A stretch of 51,420 nt of DNA from a virus: the IMG/VR virus record IMGVR_UViG_3300046723_000326, positions 1 through 51,420 of that record; one strand, 5' to 3'. Numbering within the stretch: the stretch's first letter is position 1; every line of letters begins with the position of its first letter. Shown piece after piece: positions 1 to 8,508 of the stretch. The notes beneath the pieces were generated by a model that was not told the origin of the DNA, did no database searches, and worked only from the letters and a program-made list of their open reading frames with translations. A program made the position numbers and the translations under genes.

Positions 1-1
1 C

Positions 2-1921
2 AGTCAGACTTTAGATCGTTGGGCTACTCTGACGAATACCTGGATTGGATGGTCTGGCTCTTCACTCAAGTTCATACCATTGGGGGATACTGCGATTACG
101 GCGAACGGGGTGACATATACCCCGAATACGACGGTCCAGTATGCTTTAACTGAGGATGATTTCTTTCCAGGAAATGGCCCTCCGATTATCACCGAGCGTT
201 CTGATCCTGCAGATCGCCCTAATCATGTGAAATTGCAGGTAAAAGATCGTGTGAATGCGTACAACGTCGCATCTGTCGAGTGGCAAGATCAGGGTCTAGT
301 TGATCAGTTTGGGCGCGTAGACAATTCGGTCACAGATGCTTCTGAGATTTGTGATCTCACAGTTGGAAATCTTGTAGCTCAATTCATCGGTCAGCGTGGA
401 GCATACATCCCGAACACATACTCGTTCAAGTTGGGGTATGAATTAGGATCAGGTCTCGAGTTTGGAGATATCTGCACAATCCAGAGTGGAAAGTCTGGCA
501 TCCCTAATCCCATTTCTGTTCGCATTCGGACATTGGATGAGGACAACGCCGGAGCGTGGAGCATTCTAGCTGAGGGGATTGTGCAGGGTACAGGAACTGT
601 CGTTCCTGGGAATCAACCATCGAGTGATGGTGGGTTTATCGACACTCAGGTTGATCCTGGCGATGTCAATTTCCCGATGATTTTTGAACCAACGTCAGAC
701 TTGACAGCTGGAATTCCACAACTCTGGCTCGCTGCATCTGGTGGTCCGGACTGGGGTGGCGCAGTCGTCTACGTCAGTTTCGACGATATCACATACACCC
801 CGATGGGCGCCATCACATCACCAGCACTACAGGGTCATATCACAACGACCTTGGGTCCTCACAGTGATCCTGATCCTTCTGGAGCGTTCACTGCTGATCT
901 CACATTGAGTGATGGTATCATGGATACCACAGCAACTCATGCAGATGCTGACGCATTCCGGACATTAGTGCTGATCACAAACAATATCCCCGGATTTATT
1001 ATTCCTCATAATGGAGAGATGATCTCGTACGGTTCTGTGGCTCCTGGATCGGGATCATTTCTGTTCAATATCAGTTATCTACGTCGTGGACTATATGGAA
1101 CCACGATTGCCAATCATCCGGTGGGTAGCAACTTCTGCAGATTTGATCTAAATGCTGTAGAGGGACTTGGCAATTCTGTCTTCACATATTTGATTCCTTC
1201 TCAGTATATCGGAACAACCATCTACTTCAAACTCGCCAGCTTTAACTCCTTCGGAAATGCAGCACAGGATATCTCTCTTCTTAGTTCATACTCGTATGTC
1301 TCAAGTGGTGTCGGGTATGGACCTGTGAATGGTCTGCCTGCACAACCGACCGGATTTGCCGGATCTCCGAGTGCGAACGGTGCTCTGTTCTCGTGGACCG
1401 CCAATGCGGTCAACGATAATGTCGAGACGTATCAAATCTGGGGAGCCCTCGGGACTGGGACGGCGTTCGGCAGCACGTCTCTCATGTACACGACCAACAG
1501 TCTCAACTGTCTGGTGCCAAATCTCACAGCGAACACGGCCTACACGTTCTATCTCGTAGCTGTGAATTCTGTCGGATCGTCCACTCCTTCGGCATTACAG
1601 AATGTGACGACGGGCGCAGCTCCCATCACTGGTAGCAGCTATCGCGCCGTCACGTACAGCACGAGCCCGGTCACTCTTCTCAATTCGGACGCCTATGTCG
1701 ACATCACCAATACATTCGGTCCGAACCTTGTGGTTAAGATGCCCCCTGCACCGACGAGTGGTCAGCGCATTGTGCTGATGGATGCAGGCGGCAACGCTGG
1801 GACGAATACTATCCTGCTCAAGAACAATGCTGGATCGACGCAGCTCGACCAGATCATCGTTAATAGTGGTTGGACCAATCCAGAGATGTGGAATGGTTCG
1901 ACGTGGAGGCAGACGGCATGA
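2..1921 (+). CDS. Tail-tip/baseplate hub protein, 5'-truncated
   Basis: The reading frame is open from base 2 and no start is visible, so the gene begins upstream of the window; 639 codons remain. The first half resembles the putative phage tail proteins of the gpJ/gene-transfer-agent class (Phage-tail_3 type), for example a stretch on redefining coordinates and columns around VKDRVNAYNVASVEW and the GLEFGDIC segment. Residues about 440-536 form a fibronectin type III-like domain (starts near PAQPTGF, ends near ALQNVTTG). The C-terminal 100 residues look like a small beta domain. It likely forms the distal tail tip that carries the fibres. Its stop overlaps the start of the fibre gene by 4 bp, so the two are translationally coupled. 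Function by family resemblance; confidence is good for tail role, lower for exact position. Confidence 0.75.
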   Translation, partial: SQTLDRWATLTNTWIGWSGSSLKFIPLGDTAITANGVTYTPNTTVQYALTEDDFFPGNGPPIITERSDPADRPNHVKLQVKDRVNAYNVASVEWQDQGLVDQFGRVDNSVTDASEICDLTVGNLVAQFIGQRGAYIPNTYSFKLGYELGSGLEFGDICTIQSGKSGIPNPISVRIRTLDEDNAGAWSILAEGIVQGTGTVVPGNQPSSDGGFIDTQVDPGDVNFPMIFEPTSDLTAGIPQLWLAASGGPDWGGAVVYVSFDDITYTPMGAITSPALQGHITTTLGPHSDPDPSGAFTADLTLSDGIMDTTATHADADAFRTLVLITNNIPGFIIPHNGEMISYGSVAPGSGSFLFNISYLRRGLYGTTIANHPVGSNFCRFDLNAVEGLGNSVFTYLIPSQYIGTTIYFKLASFNSFGNAAQDISLLSSYSYVSSGVGYGPVNGLPAQPTGFAGSPSANGALFSWTANAVNDNVETYQIWGALGTGTAFGSTSLMYTTNSLNCLVPNLTANTAYTFYLVAVNSVGSSTPSALQNVTTGAAPITGSSYRAVTYSTSPVTLLNSDAYVDITNTFGPNLVVKMPPAPTSGQRIVLMDAGGNAGTNTILLKNNAGSTQLDQIIVNSGWTNPEMWNGSTWRQTA

Positions 1922-4900
1922 CAAAGAAAATCTGGCTGGTCGGGGCGTTCATGATATTGGCGACCCCGGTGTTCGGAGGAGGAGTTCCGAACCCCGCAAA
2001 CATCGATACCCTCCCCGGAAGCGGTCTGACGAATAATGACTTCGTCCTTGGAAGTTCGATCCAAGGATTGAAGGATGCCAGCTTCGCCACAGTCCCGGTC
2101 TCAAAGGGTGGAACCGGGCTGACATCTGGAACGTCCGGTGGTATCCTCGGGTTTACAGGTTCAACAACTCTTACCTCGAGCGCTGCACTGACCATCCACG
2201 CCATCACAATAGGCGGCGGGGCCGGGGCAACACCCTACCCTCTGGCGAGCCTTGGGAGTACTCATACGCTCCTCCACGGTGGCACGGGAGACCCTACGTG
2301 GGGTGCGGTGGACCTTGCCACGGAGACCACCGGGACACTTCCTGCTGGATCATGCCCGATCCCGACGGGAGTAACTCTCGGCTGCGTCTACGCACCGGCG
2401 AATCCACCAGCCGCGCACAACTGGCTGACAGGGTATAATGGAACGACGTGGCTCACAGCTCAGCCTGACTATACAGACATCACAGGATTGGGGACAGCCG
2501 CTACTCAGAATACTGGAACTTCAGGTGCCACAATCCCGATGCTCAACGGAGCTAACCAGTGGGGCGCTGATCAAATCTTTGCTCCTGGATCATGTTCTCT
2601 ACCGGGTGTGGCTCTCGGTTCTCCTGGAGATTCAGGATTTTTCAACTATGGTGTATCTGACGATATTGGTTTCTGCGCGGCGGCGCATCTGAGAGCAGTA
2701 TTCTATGGATCAACGAGTAATGCTCCTGTCGTTTTCGGGAATACAACGGCGAATGTAGTACCGACGAGTATCCTCGGTGGTAATAACGGGATTGAGAATA
2801 TCGGGACTGTGACACAGTACGGAGCGTACCGGGCGCTCTCGTTGAAGAATACCGCTGGTGGATCTCCGCTTATCGCTCTCTCACACTCGAGATCTGCAAC
2901 GAATGGATCATTCTCAGCACTCACCAGTGGTGATTTTCTCGGGTTTGTTTCCTTCGGTGGTGATGATGGAGCATCGTACGATACAACCGGAGCTACCATC
3001 GTCGCCATATCGAAAGGAACATGGACAGGTGGTGTCGGACCGTCCGATTTAATTCTCGGAGTGCAGAACAATGCGGGGGCGTTGGTGAAGGTCGCCTGTC
3101 TCGATGCAGATACAGGCTGGTGGAATGGGAGTGGTGGTGTATCAACCATATGCTCTGGATCAAATTTTCTTGATCGATCCAACAATGCGACATTCCTCAG
3201 TGCCGTCTTCGGTTCTCCCACCGGGGGGAACAAGGGTTCTGGAACAATCAATGCAACGACAATCTATCAGAATGGTACCGTACTCGCCACTATTGCGACG
3301 AGTGGTAGTGCGAGTGATCTGACGACTGGCACCGTCGCGGCTGCGCGGATGCCAGCCTACACCGGAGATGTGACATCTCCAGTCGGCACAACCGTCAACA
3401 CAGTTGCGAAGATACAGGGGACCACCGTCTCAGGAACGACTGGCTCCGGCAACGTCGTCTTCTCAGCCAGTCCAACATTCACTGGCACCATCACAGGTGC
3501 AAGCGTCGCATTCTCAGGTGCGGGCGGTACATGCACGAATCAGTTTGTTCGGATCATATCCACAGCTCTAATTCCGACATGCAACACGGTCAATCTTGCA
3601 TCTGACGTTACCGGAACTCTCCCATCAGGATCATTTGGTCCACTGACCGGAGACGTCACAACTTCTGGGTATGCGGCGACAGTTGCGAAGATACAGGGCA
3701 CCGTCGTCTCTGGAACGACCGGATCGACCAACGTCGCATTCTCAGCATCACCAACATTCACCGGCACAGTCCAGATGGCTGCGAGCCATTCCTCCGGCAG
3801 CTCGTTCATCGACGCTGACTTCTACTGGACTAACGACATTACACCCCCGCTCATCACAGCAAATCAGGACGACTATGCTCCAACTGGCAACGCGACGGCA
3901 GTCGTCTTTCGTCTCTCAGGTGATGTGACTCCTCGTACAATCACGGGATTGGCGGGAGGGGCCGACGGGCGTCTCGTCATGTTTATCAACGTGGGAGCAA
4001 ACAATCTGATTATTGCGACGGACAATATAGGATCATCTGCAGCCAACAGATTCCGTCTGGGAACGAGTACCGATATCACACTCACACCAGATGATACGAT
4101 GGTGTTTGAGTATGATGCTACAGTATCCAGATGGCGTTGGGTCAGTTCTCAGCTCCCCACACCTGGTCCTGCTCAATTAGGTGGTATCAACTCAGCACCA
4201 TGCACCGGAAGCAATTGGGTGAAGGGATATAACTCGACAGGATCGGCGACCTGCACTCAGCCAACCTATGGTGATATCTCCGGTCTCGGCACGGCTGCGA
4301 CTCAGAATACTGGAACATCTGGTGCGACGTTACCATTCCTCAATGGTGTGAATACGTGGTCGGCAGCGCAGACATTCAGTAATGGTGCGACGATCAACAG
4401 TGGTCTCACCCTCGGTACTCCTCTGACGGGAGCGAATGGTGGCACAAATAATGGATTCATGCAGTTCAGTGGCCCAGCATCAACACTGAAAACGTACACA
4501 CTTCCGAATTCTACCACTACTCTACTCTCACTTCTTGACATCAACGTAAATGTCGCACCGGCGACCAGTGGCTCCACAGTTCTTCTCGGAAATGGTACTG
4601 GTGGATTTGCGAACTATACTGGAGTGACGTGTACGGGCCAATTCATCAGAGCACTTAACTCTTCTGGTGGTGGATTGTGTGCCGCCGTCAGTCTTGTTGG
4701 GGACGTTTCTGGCATACTCCCGATCGCCAATGGTGGGACGAATGCGTCGACGACTTATGGCGCTCTGACAAGTCTCGGAGTTCCGCTGCACGACATACTG
4801 GAAAATCCATCATTCGACGTCTGGCAGGAGAATACCACCTATTCTCCGAATACAGGTGCAAATACATTCATCGCAGATCGATGGAAGGTTCGTACATTTA

Positions 4901-5772
4901 CAACGGCGACTAATGGATCGAGAACTTTCTCACAAGTTGCTGGTTACTCGGGAGCGCAGTTCGCACTGAAGATACAGAGAGCAGCGGCGAATGCTGAGAC
5001 AGCGCAGGCGACCGTTGGTCAGCAGATATACACCAAGGATTCAATCCCACTGCAGAGCACAACACTGCACCTCGCGTGTGATGTCAAGTGGGGAGCGAAT
5101 TATAGCCCCAATGGATTGAATGGTGTTCTATTCTCTGGTACAGGTATAGACGAGACAGTCAATCTGAATGGTGGGTTCGCCACTGGAGCGGCGTCAGCAA
5201 ATTTCTCGACAGTTCCAACTTCATCTGTTGGGAATACGACACATGCAGATTTTGGAACCGTGGCCGTTCCGTCAACCGAGACAGAACTTGCTGTGCGAAT
5301 TTCGACCAATACGTGGATCGGTACGGCTGGAGCGGATGATAGTGTATCCATCACCAACTGCAATCTCACCGTCGCAACGGGTGATGTCCCATATTCTAAG
5401 CCACAGTACGAGGTCGAGCTGCGTAACGCTCAGTTCACATATCGTAAATCTTTCACATATGCGACTGTTCCAGTTCAGAATGCTGGAGCACTGACAGGTG
5501 AATCTCTGTGGTCTGCCGGTGTCGCTGGAGCAGCCGCCGAGAAGTATTACGTCTTCTTCGGTAACACGATGCGTGCAGCACCAACGATCACATTCTATAA
5601 CCCGGCTGCTGCGAATGCGAATTGCCGGGATGAGACAGCGGCGGCGGATGGAGCGGCGGGAGCATCCAGCAATGTGTCGGAGAAAGGATTCTTCATCACG
5701 TGTAACGGCAACGCGGCGACAGCGGTCAACAATACGATGGGGATCCATTGGGTCGCTGACATTCGCCTTTAA
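1918..5772 (+). CDS. Tail fibre / receptor-binding protein with signal-peptide-like N-terminus
   Basis: A 1284-residue protein rich in Gly, Thr, Ser and Asn. I place the start at the ATG in the ATGA overlap with the upstream gene rather than at earlier in-frame codons. Residues 1-22 (MTKKIWLVGAF...FGGG) look like a classical secretion signal, unusual for a virion protein. The body holds duplicated fibre-like segments: GTAATQNTGTSGAT near residues 192 and 790, and GDVT...VAKIQGT.VSGTTGS...SPTFTGT near 482 and 577. From about residue 962 (ENPSFDVWQ ... FIADRWKV) the sequence matches a recurrent C-terminal carbohydrate-binding module of phage fibres, ending with a VELRNAQFTYRKSF segment typical of that class. 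Probable host receptor-binding protein. What the signal-like start does is unknown. Confidence 0.75.
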   Translation: MTKKIWLVGAFMILATPVFGGGVPNPANIDTLPGSGLTNNDFVLGSSIQGLKDASFATVPVSKGGTGLTSGTSGGILGFTGSTTLTSSAALTIHAITIGGGAGATPYPLASLGSTHTLLHGGTGDPTWGAVDLATETTGTLPAGSCPIPTGVTLGCVYAPANPPAAHNWLTGYNGTTWLTAQPDYTDITGLGTAATQNTGTSGATIPMLNGANQWGADQIFAPGSCSLPGVALGSPGDSGFFNYGVSDDIGFCAAAHLRAVFYGSTSNAPVVFGNTTANVVPTSILGGNNGIENIGTVTQYGAYRALSLKNTAGGSPLIALSHSRSATNGSFSALTSGDFLGFVSFGGDDGASYDTTGATIVAISKGTWTGGVGPSDLILGVQNNAGALVKVACLDADTGWWNGSGGVSTICSGSNFLDRSNNATFLSAVFGSPTGGNKGSGTINATTIYQNGTVLATIATSGSASDLTTGTVAAARMPAYTGDVTSPVGTTVNTVAKIQGTTVSGTTGSGNVVFSASPTFTGTITGASVAFSGAGGTCTNQFVRIISTALIPTCNTVNLASDVTGTLPSGSFGPLTGDVTTSGYAATVAKIQGTVVSGTTGSTNVAFSASPTFTGTVQMAASHSSGSSFIDADFYWTNDITPPLITANQDDYAPTGNATAVVFRLSGDVTPRTITGLAGGADGRLVMFINVGANNLIIATDNIGSSAANRFRLGTSTDITLTPDDTMVFEYDATVSRWRWVSSQLPTPGPAQLGGINSAPCTGSNWVKGYNSTGSATCTQPTYGDISGLGTAATQNTGTSGATLPFLNGVNTWSAAQTFSNGATINSGLTLGTPLTGANGGTNNGFMQFSGPASTLKTYTLPNSTTTLLSLLDINVNVAPATSGSTVLLGNGTGGFANYTGVTCTGQFIRALNSSGGGLCAAVSLVGDVSGILPIANGGTNASTTYGALTSLGVPLHDILENPSFDVWQENTTYSPNTGANTFIADRWKVRTFTTATNGSRTFSQVAGYSGAQFALKIQRAAANAETAQATVGQQIYTKDSIPLQSTTLHLACDVKWGANYSPNGLNGVLFSGTGIDETVNLNGGFATGAASANFSTVPTSSVGNTTHADFGTVAVPSTETELAVRISTNTWIGTAGADDSVSITNCNLTVATGDVPYSKPQYEVELRNAQFTYRKSFTYATVPVQNAGALTGESLWSAGVAGAAAEKYYVFFGNTMRAAPTITFYNPAAANANCRDETAAADGAAGASSNVSEKGFFITCNGNAATAVNNTMGIHWVADIRL

Positions 5773-5775
5773 CCC

Positions 5776-5804
5776 TTGTGCAGAAGGTACTTCTGCTGTA
5801 TGAT
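5776..5804 (+). promoter_or_regulatory. Candidate promoter with palindromic spacer
   Basis: TTGTGC (5776-5781), 17-bp spacer, TATGAT (5799-5804), about 20 bp before the next start. A perfect 7-bp inverted repeat, GCAGAAG-GTA-CTTCTGC (5780-5796), sits across the -35 and spacer and could be an operator or a short hairpin between the two fibre genes. Seen by eye only. Confidence 0.35.
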
Positions 5805-5824
5805 TCACATTAACGGAGATCACA

Positions 5825-6757
5825 ATGATCCTCATGGTAGCGCCGGGTCCAAACATCAACTACGGACCACTTGGTTCAGGGGCGACCTACGTGTCGGACG
5901 CTCTCAGTCTCATCTACATCTACAATAACTCGACGGCTGATCAAGCATCGCTGACAGCACTCGGCGTCTCACTTCTCGCTGCGTTCGGACCTCTCGGTAG
6001 TCTGGGATTTGCTCTTCTCACAGATCTGTATTCTTTTGATACGACGAACCATATGCCGAAGTTTACCATCGCGACAGTTTTCAACGATGGTGGAAACAAC
6101 GGGACATGGTACAAGACCGGAAACGGCAATGGCTCGGGCAACTGGACACAAGGTTCAACGGCGACGCTGGTAGGGCTCAGCACAGCGCTCACCACTGAGA
6201 CAACGAATCGTACAGCGGCCGACACCGTACTCACGAACAATCTCGCGACAGAAGTCACCAATCGCACAAATGCTGATACGGCGATTGCCGCAACTGTGAC
6301 GACTGAGGCATCAACACGCGCGGCTGCCGATACAGCGTTGACGATCGCGCCACATACGGCTGCGAATGGTGATGTTCTAGTTGCGAATATCTCCAATCTT
6401 CCGACCAACACATACAGCAACGGAGCGGCTGGTGTCGGCTCGACGATAACGTCAAATGTGAATGGTGCGTTCCCTACGGTTGACGGTGTGGCTCCTGTGT
6501 TGAATATGAGATTCTTCTATAAGGTCGCCAATGTCGCCGCTCGCATGGGAATCTATATTCTCAACGTACTCGGGGATGCTGGGACACCGTGGCAACTCAC
6601 TCGTGATACTGACTGCGACACTCCATCAAAAATCTCTGGCATCTACTTCAACGTCACCAGCGGCACAATAAATGGAGGGAAGCAATTCTTCTGTCCACTA
6701 CCGACGCCAGCGATCTCGATCGGTTCAACCGCAATCATTCTCACAAGGAGAGACTAG
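5825..6757 (+). CDS. Second tail fibre protein with coiled-coil stalk
   Basis: 310 residues, with ACGGAG ahead of the ATG. The middle (about 115-180) has three copies of a 14-15-residue repeat of the form TTE.xNRTxADTxL, the pattern of trimeric coiled-coil stalks in phage fibres. The C-terminal domain (VDGVAPVLNMRFFYKV, then NVLGDAGTPWQLTRDTDCD) resembles a family of phage tail-appendage C-termini that recur across unrelated phages. It follows the large fibre gene and may be a minor fibre, a fibre partner or an adhesin tip. Residues 1-110 are not recognised. Confidence 0.6.
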   Translation: MILMVAPGPNINYGPLGSGATYVSDALSLIYIYNNSTADQASLTALGVSLLAAFGPLGSLGFALLTDLYSFDTTNHMPKFTIATVFNDGGNNGTWYKTGNGNGSGNWTQGSTATLVGLSTALTTETTNRTAADTVLTNNLATEVTNRTNADTAIAATVTTEASTRAAADTALTIAPHTAANGDVLVANISNLPTNTYSNGAAGVGSTITSNVNGAFPTVDGVAPVLNMRFFYKVANVAARMGIYILNVLGDAGTPWQLTRDTDCDTPSKISGIYFNVTSGTINGGKQFFCPLPTPAISIGSTAIILTRRD

Positions 6758-6760
6758 CCC

Positions 6761-7060
6761 ATGACACCAGTCGTCACCAGTGTTAAATCACCATTCACCT
6801 CTAAGGTCAACTGGATACTGCTCGCAACTGCTCTTTTGGATGTTGCCAATCAGGCACTTCCGATCGTCCCGGCGGCATACCAGAGTCAAACTGGAGTCTA
6901 CATCACACTCGCCGGCGTCGTGCTTGGTATCATCACCAAGACGTTCTACACGACATCTATCTCGTCAGCCTCAGTGCCGTCGAACGCTCCAGTTTCAACC
7001 GTCACACACGATGAACATGAGCAGACGGAAGCGCTCAACATCTTACAACTCAAGCACTAG
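6761..7060 (+). CDS. Small two-helix membrane protein, holin candidate
   Basis: 99 residues preceded by AAGGAGA. Two hydrophobic stretches (about residues 17-35 and 46-63) separated by a short polar turn, then a charged tail ending EHEQTEALNILQLKH. Size, topology and position between the fibres and a lipoprotein gene fit a phage holin, but no holin family is recognised with certainty. It could also be another inner-membrane lysis accessory. Confidence 0.45.
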   Translation: MTPVVTSVKSPFTSKVNWILLATALLDVANQALPIVPAAYQSQTGVYITLAGVVLGIITKTFYTTSISSASVPSNAPVSTVTHDEHEQTEALNILQLKH

Positions 7061-7071
7061 GGGATGAGTAG

Positions 7072-7563
7072 GTGTGGAATTTCATCATAACTCTGGCTCA
7101 GGCGTTGAGACCCCCACTGAATGACGACCCAATATCACAACTTCGCTGGAGATGGACCGTCGTCGTAGTTCTCATCGGAATTATGGGCTCTGGGATTATC
7201 GGGGCTGCGTGGATACGGGGTGATCTCCCGGGTCTGTCCGGGGTGGCGCTGGCGGATAATCTCACAACTCTTGATACGAAGATTACCATTCGTCAGAATA
7301 ATCTGGAGCAGAAACTTCTCACCGTTCAGAAGAAAGAAGATAAGAAGATTGACGCCGTCACGGTGTTGATCATCCAGGCCAATCTTCATCAAGTACTCAA
7401 GAATCGCTGCGTGGCAATCTCCGCTCACAACCAACTTGCTCTCGAGAGTGCGAACCAGAGTATTGAGGAGTACGACGATCAATTCCGAAACATTAAGGGA
7501 TACTCATTTCCAGAGATTGTTTATCCCTGTAGTGTGCTGCTCATCGGTCCCGACGGACACTAG
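7072..7563 (+). CDS. Membrane-anchored protein with periplasmic coiled coil
   Basis: 163 residues from a GTG start 11 bp after the previous gene. One transmembrane helix at about residues 28-50, followed by a helical, charged region (TKITIRQNNLEQKLLTVQ...) likely to form a coiled coil. The layout (N-in, one helix, soluble coiled coil) resembles an inner-membrane spanin, and the next gene is a lipoprotein, as expected of an outer-membrane spanin. Assignment rests on topology and order only. Confidence 0.4.
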   Translation: MWNFIITLAQALRPPLNDDPISQLRWRWTVVVVLIGIMGSGIIGAAWIRGDLPGLSGVALADNLTTLDTKITIRQNNLEQKLLTVQKKEDKKIDAVTVLIIQANLHQVLKNRCVAISAHNQLALESANQSIEEYDDQFRNIKGYSFPEIVYPCSVLLIGPDGH

Positions 7564-7613
7564 TCACACGAAACTGTCGAGCGCATAATGTCAACACCAA
7601 CAGAGGAGTATTC

Positions 7614-7985
7614 ATGATACGATCACTACTGAGAGGCACTGCGGTCATCGCTGCGCTCACTCTCGGAGGCTGCGGGACGACGGCTCAGTGGACTGCCGAC
7701 GCAGCTCAGTCACTATCAAGTTCAACGCCAACGCAGGCGACGAACTTGGCAGACGCCAACATCATCTCCACAGGCGTTCACAAGTCGATCACCCAATTCG
7801 CAAAGAGTGGGTACGCGACGGCTGCTCAGCTTCACACTACGGACGACTTCAACGAGCGGCTCAACACGGCGATGAACAACCTCAACGCCGCCAACTCAGC
7901 GAATGAGAGCATCTACGTTGCAGCACTCAACGAAGTGCTGAAACAGTGGTTCTCCTACGCTACATCGGAAGGGATATCACACTGA
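7614..7985 (+). CDS. Phage lipoprotein, possible outer-membrane spanin
   Basis: 123 residues with a GAGGAG ribosome site. Residues 1-20 form a signal peptide ending in a lipobox (LTLGGC), so Cys20 would be lipidated. The mature part is polar and helical, ending KQWFSYATSEGISH. The position just after a membrane-anchored coiled-coil protein suggests a two-component spanin, although it is longer than most o-spanins. Its stop overlaps the next ATG by 1 bp. Confidence 0.45.
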   Translation: MIRSLLRGTAVIAALTLGGCGTTAQWTADAAQSLSSSTPTQATNLADANIISTGVHKSITQFAKSGYATAAQLHTTDDFNERLNTAMNNLNAANSANESIYVAALNEVLKQWFSYATSEGISH

Positions 7986-8320
7986 TGTTACAGACTGGAC
8001 AGGGAGCCACTCTTTCAACGTGGCAGACGGTTGCCGACGACGTCAACAAAATCTTCGGCGCGGTGCAGCCCTATCTTCCAGCCGTGGAGGCCGTCGCCAG
8101 CGCGACAGTTCCTGGAGCGGCGCTCGCGATCGACATCGCCGACAAGGTTCTCCAAGGCTACTTAGCTCTGGAACCGACGGCGGTGGAACTCGTCACCCAG
8201 ATGCAGAGCGGCACGCCCGTCACGGCGGCGCAGCTTCTTCAGTACCAGAACGAGCGCTCGGCCGCGTACCTCGAGGCCAAGGCGGCGGTCGCTGAAGCAC
8301 TGGCGAAGTTACCGTCATGA
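7985..8320 (+). CDS. Hypothetical protein
   Basis: 111 residues starting at the ATG that overlaps the stop of the lipoprotein gene. Mostly helical, with a moderately hydrophobic Ala/Val-rich stretch (VASATVPGAALAIDIADKV) and an Ala/Glu-rich C-terminus. No family recognised. Tight coupling to the lipoprotein upstream and a membrane protein downstream suggests it belongs to the same lysis or envelope group. Confidence 0.5.
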   Translation: MLQTGQGATLSTWQTVADDVNKIFGAVQPYLPAVEAVASATVPGAALAIDIADKVLQGYLALEPTAVELVTQMQSGTPVTAAQLLQYQNERSAAYLEAKAAVAEALAKLPS

Positions 8321-8508
8321 GTCTGGCAACCTTCATTCTCGTACTGATCGCCGTGGGCGTCGTCCTGTGGTTGATCAACACCTACATCCCGATGGATCAG
8401 AAGATCAAGAACATTCTGAACATCGTGGTCGTGGTAGTCATCATTCTGTGGGTGCTTCAACTCTTCGGATTACTCACAGTCTTTCAGGGTATTCATGTAG
8501 GACGCTAG
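8317..8508 (+). CDS. Thivi_2564-type small membrane protein
   Basis: 63 residues, almost all membrane: two hydrophobic helices flank the turn INTYIPMDQKIKN. The pattern (VVLWLINTYIPM...ILNIVVVVVIILWVL) matches the Thivi_2564 family of small proteins found in proteobacteria and their phages. Function unknown; a holin-like role is possible by size and position. It overlaps the upstream gene by 4 bp and meets the helicase gene tail-to-tail with a 4-bp overlap. Confidence 0.65.
   Translation: MSLATFILVLIAVGVVLWLINTYIPMDQKIKNILNIVVVVVIILWVLQLFGLLTVFQGIHVGR

Noticed and set aside
2703-3251. Long open frame opposite the large fibre gene
   Set aside because: It is an antisense shadow of a low-complexity Gly/Thr/Ser coding region, with no ribosome site and no recognisable protein pattern.
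5272-6420. Minus-strand frames opposite the fibre genes
   Set aside because: They mirror repeat-rich coding sequence on the plus strand and lack start signals.
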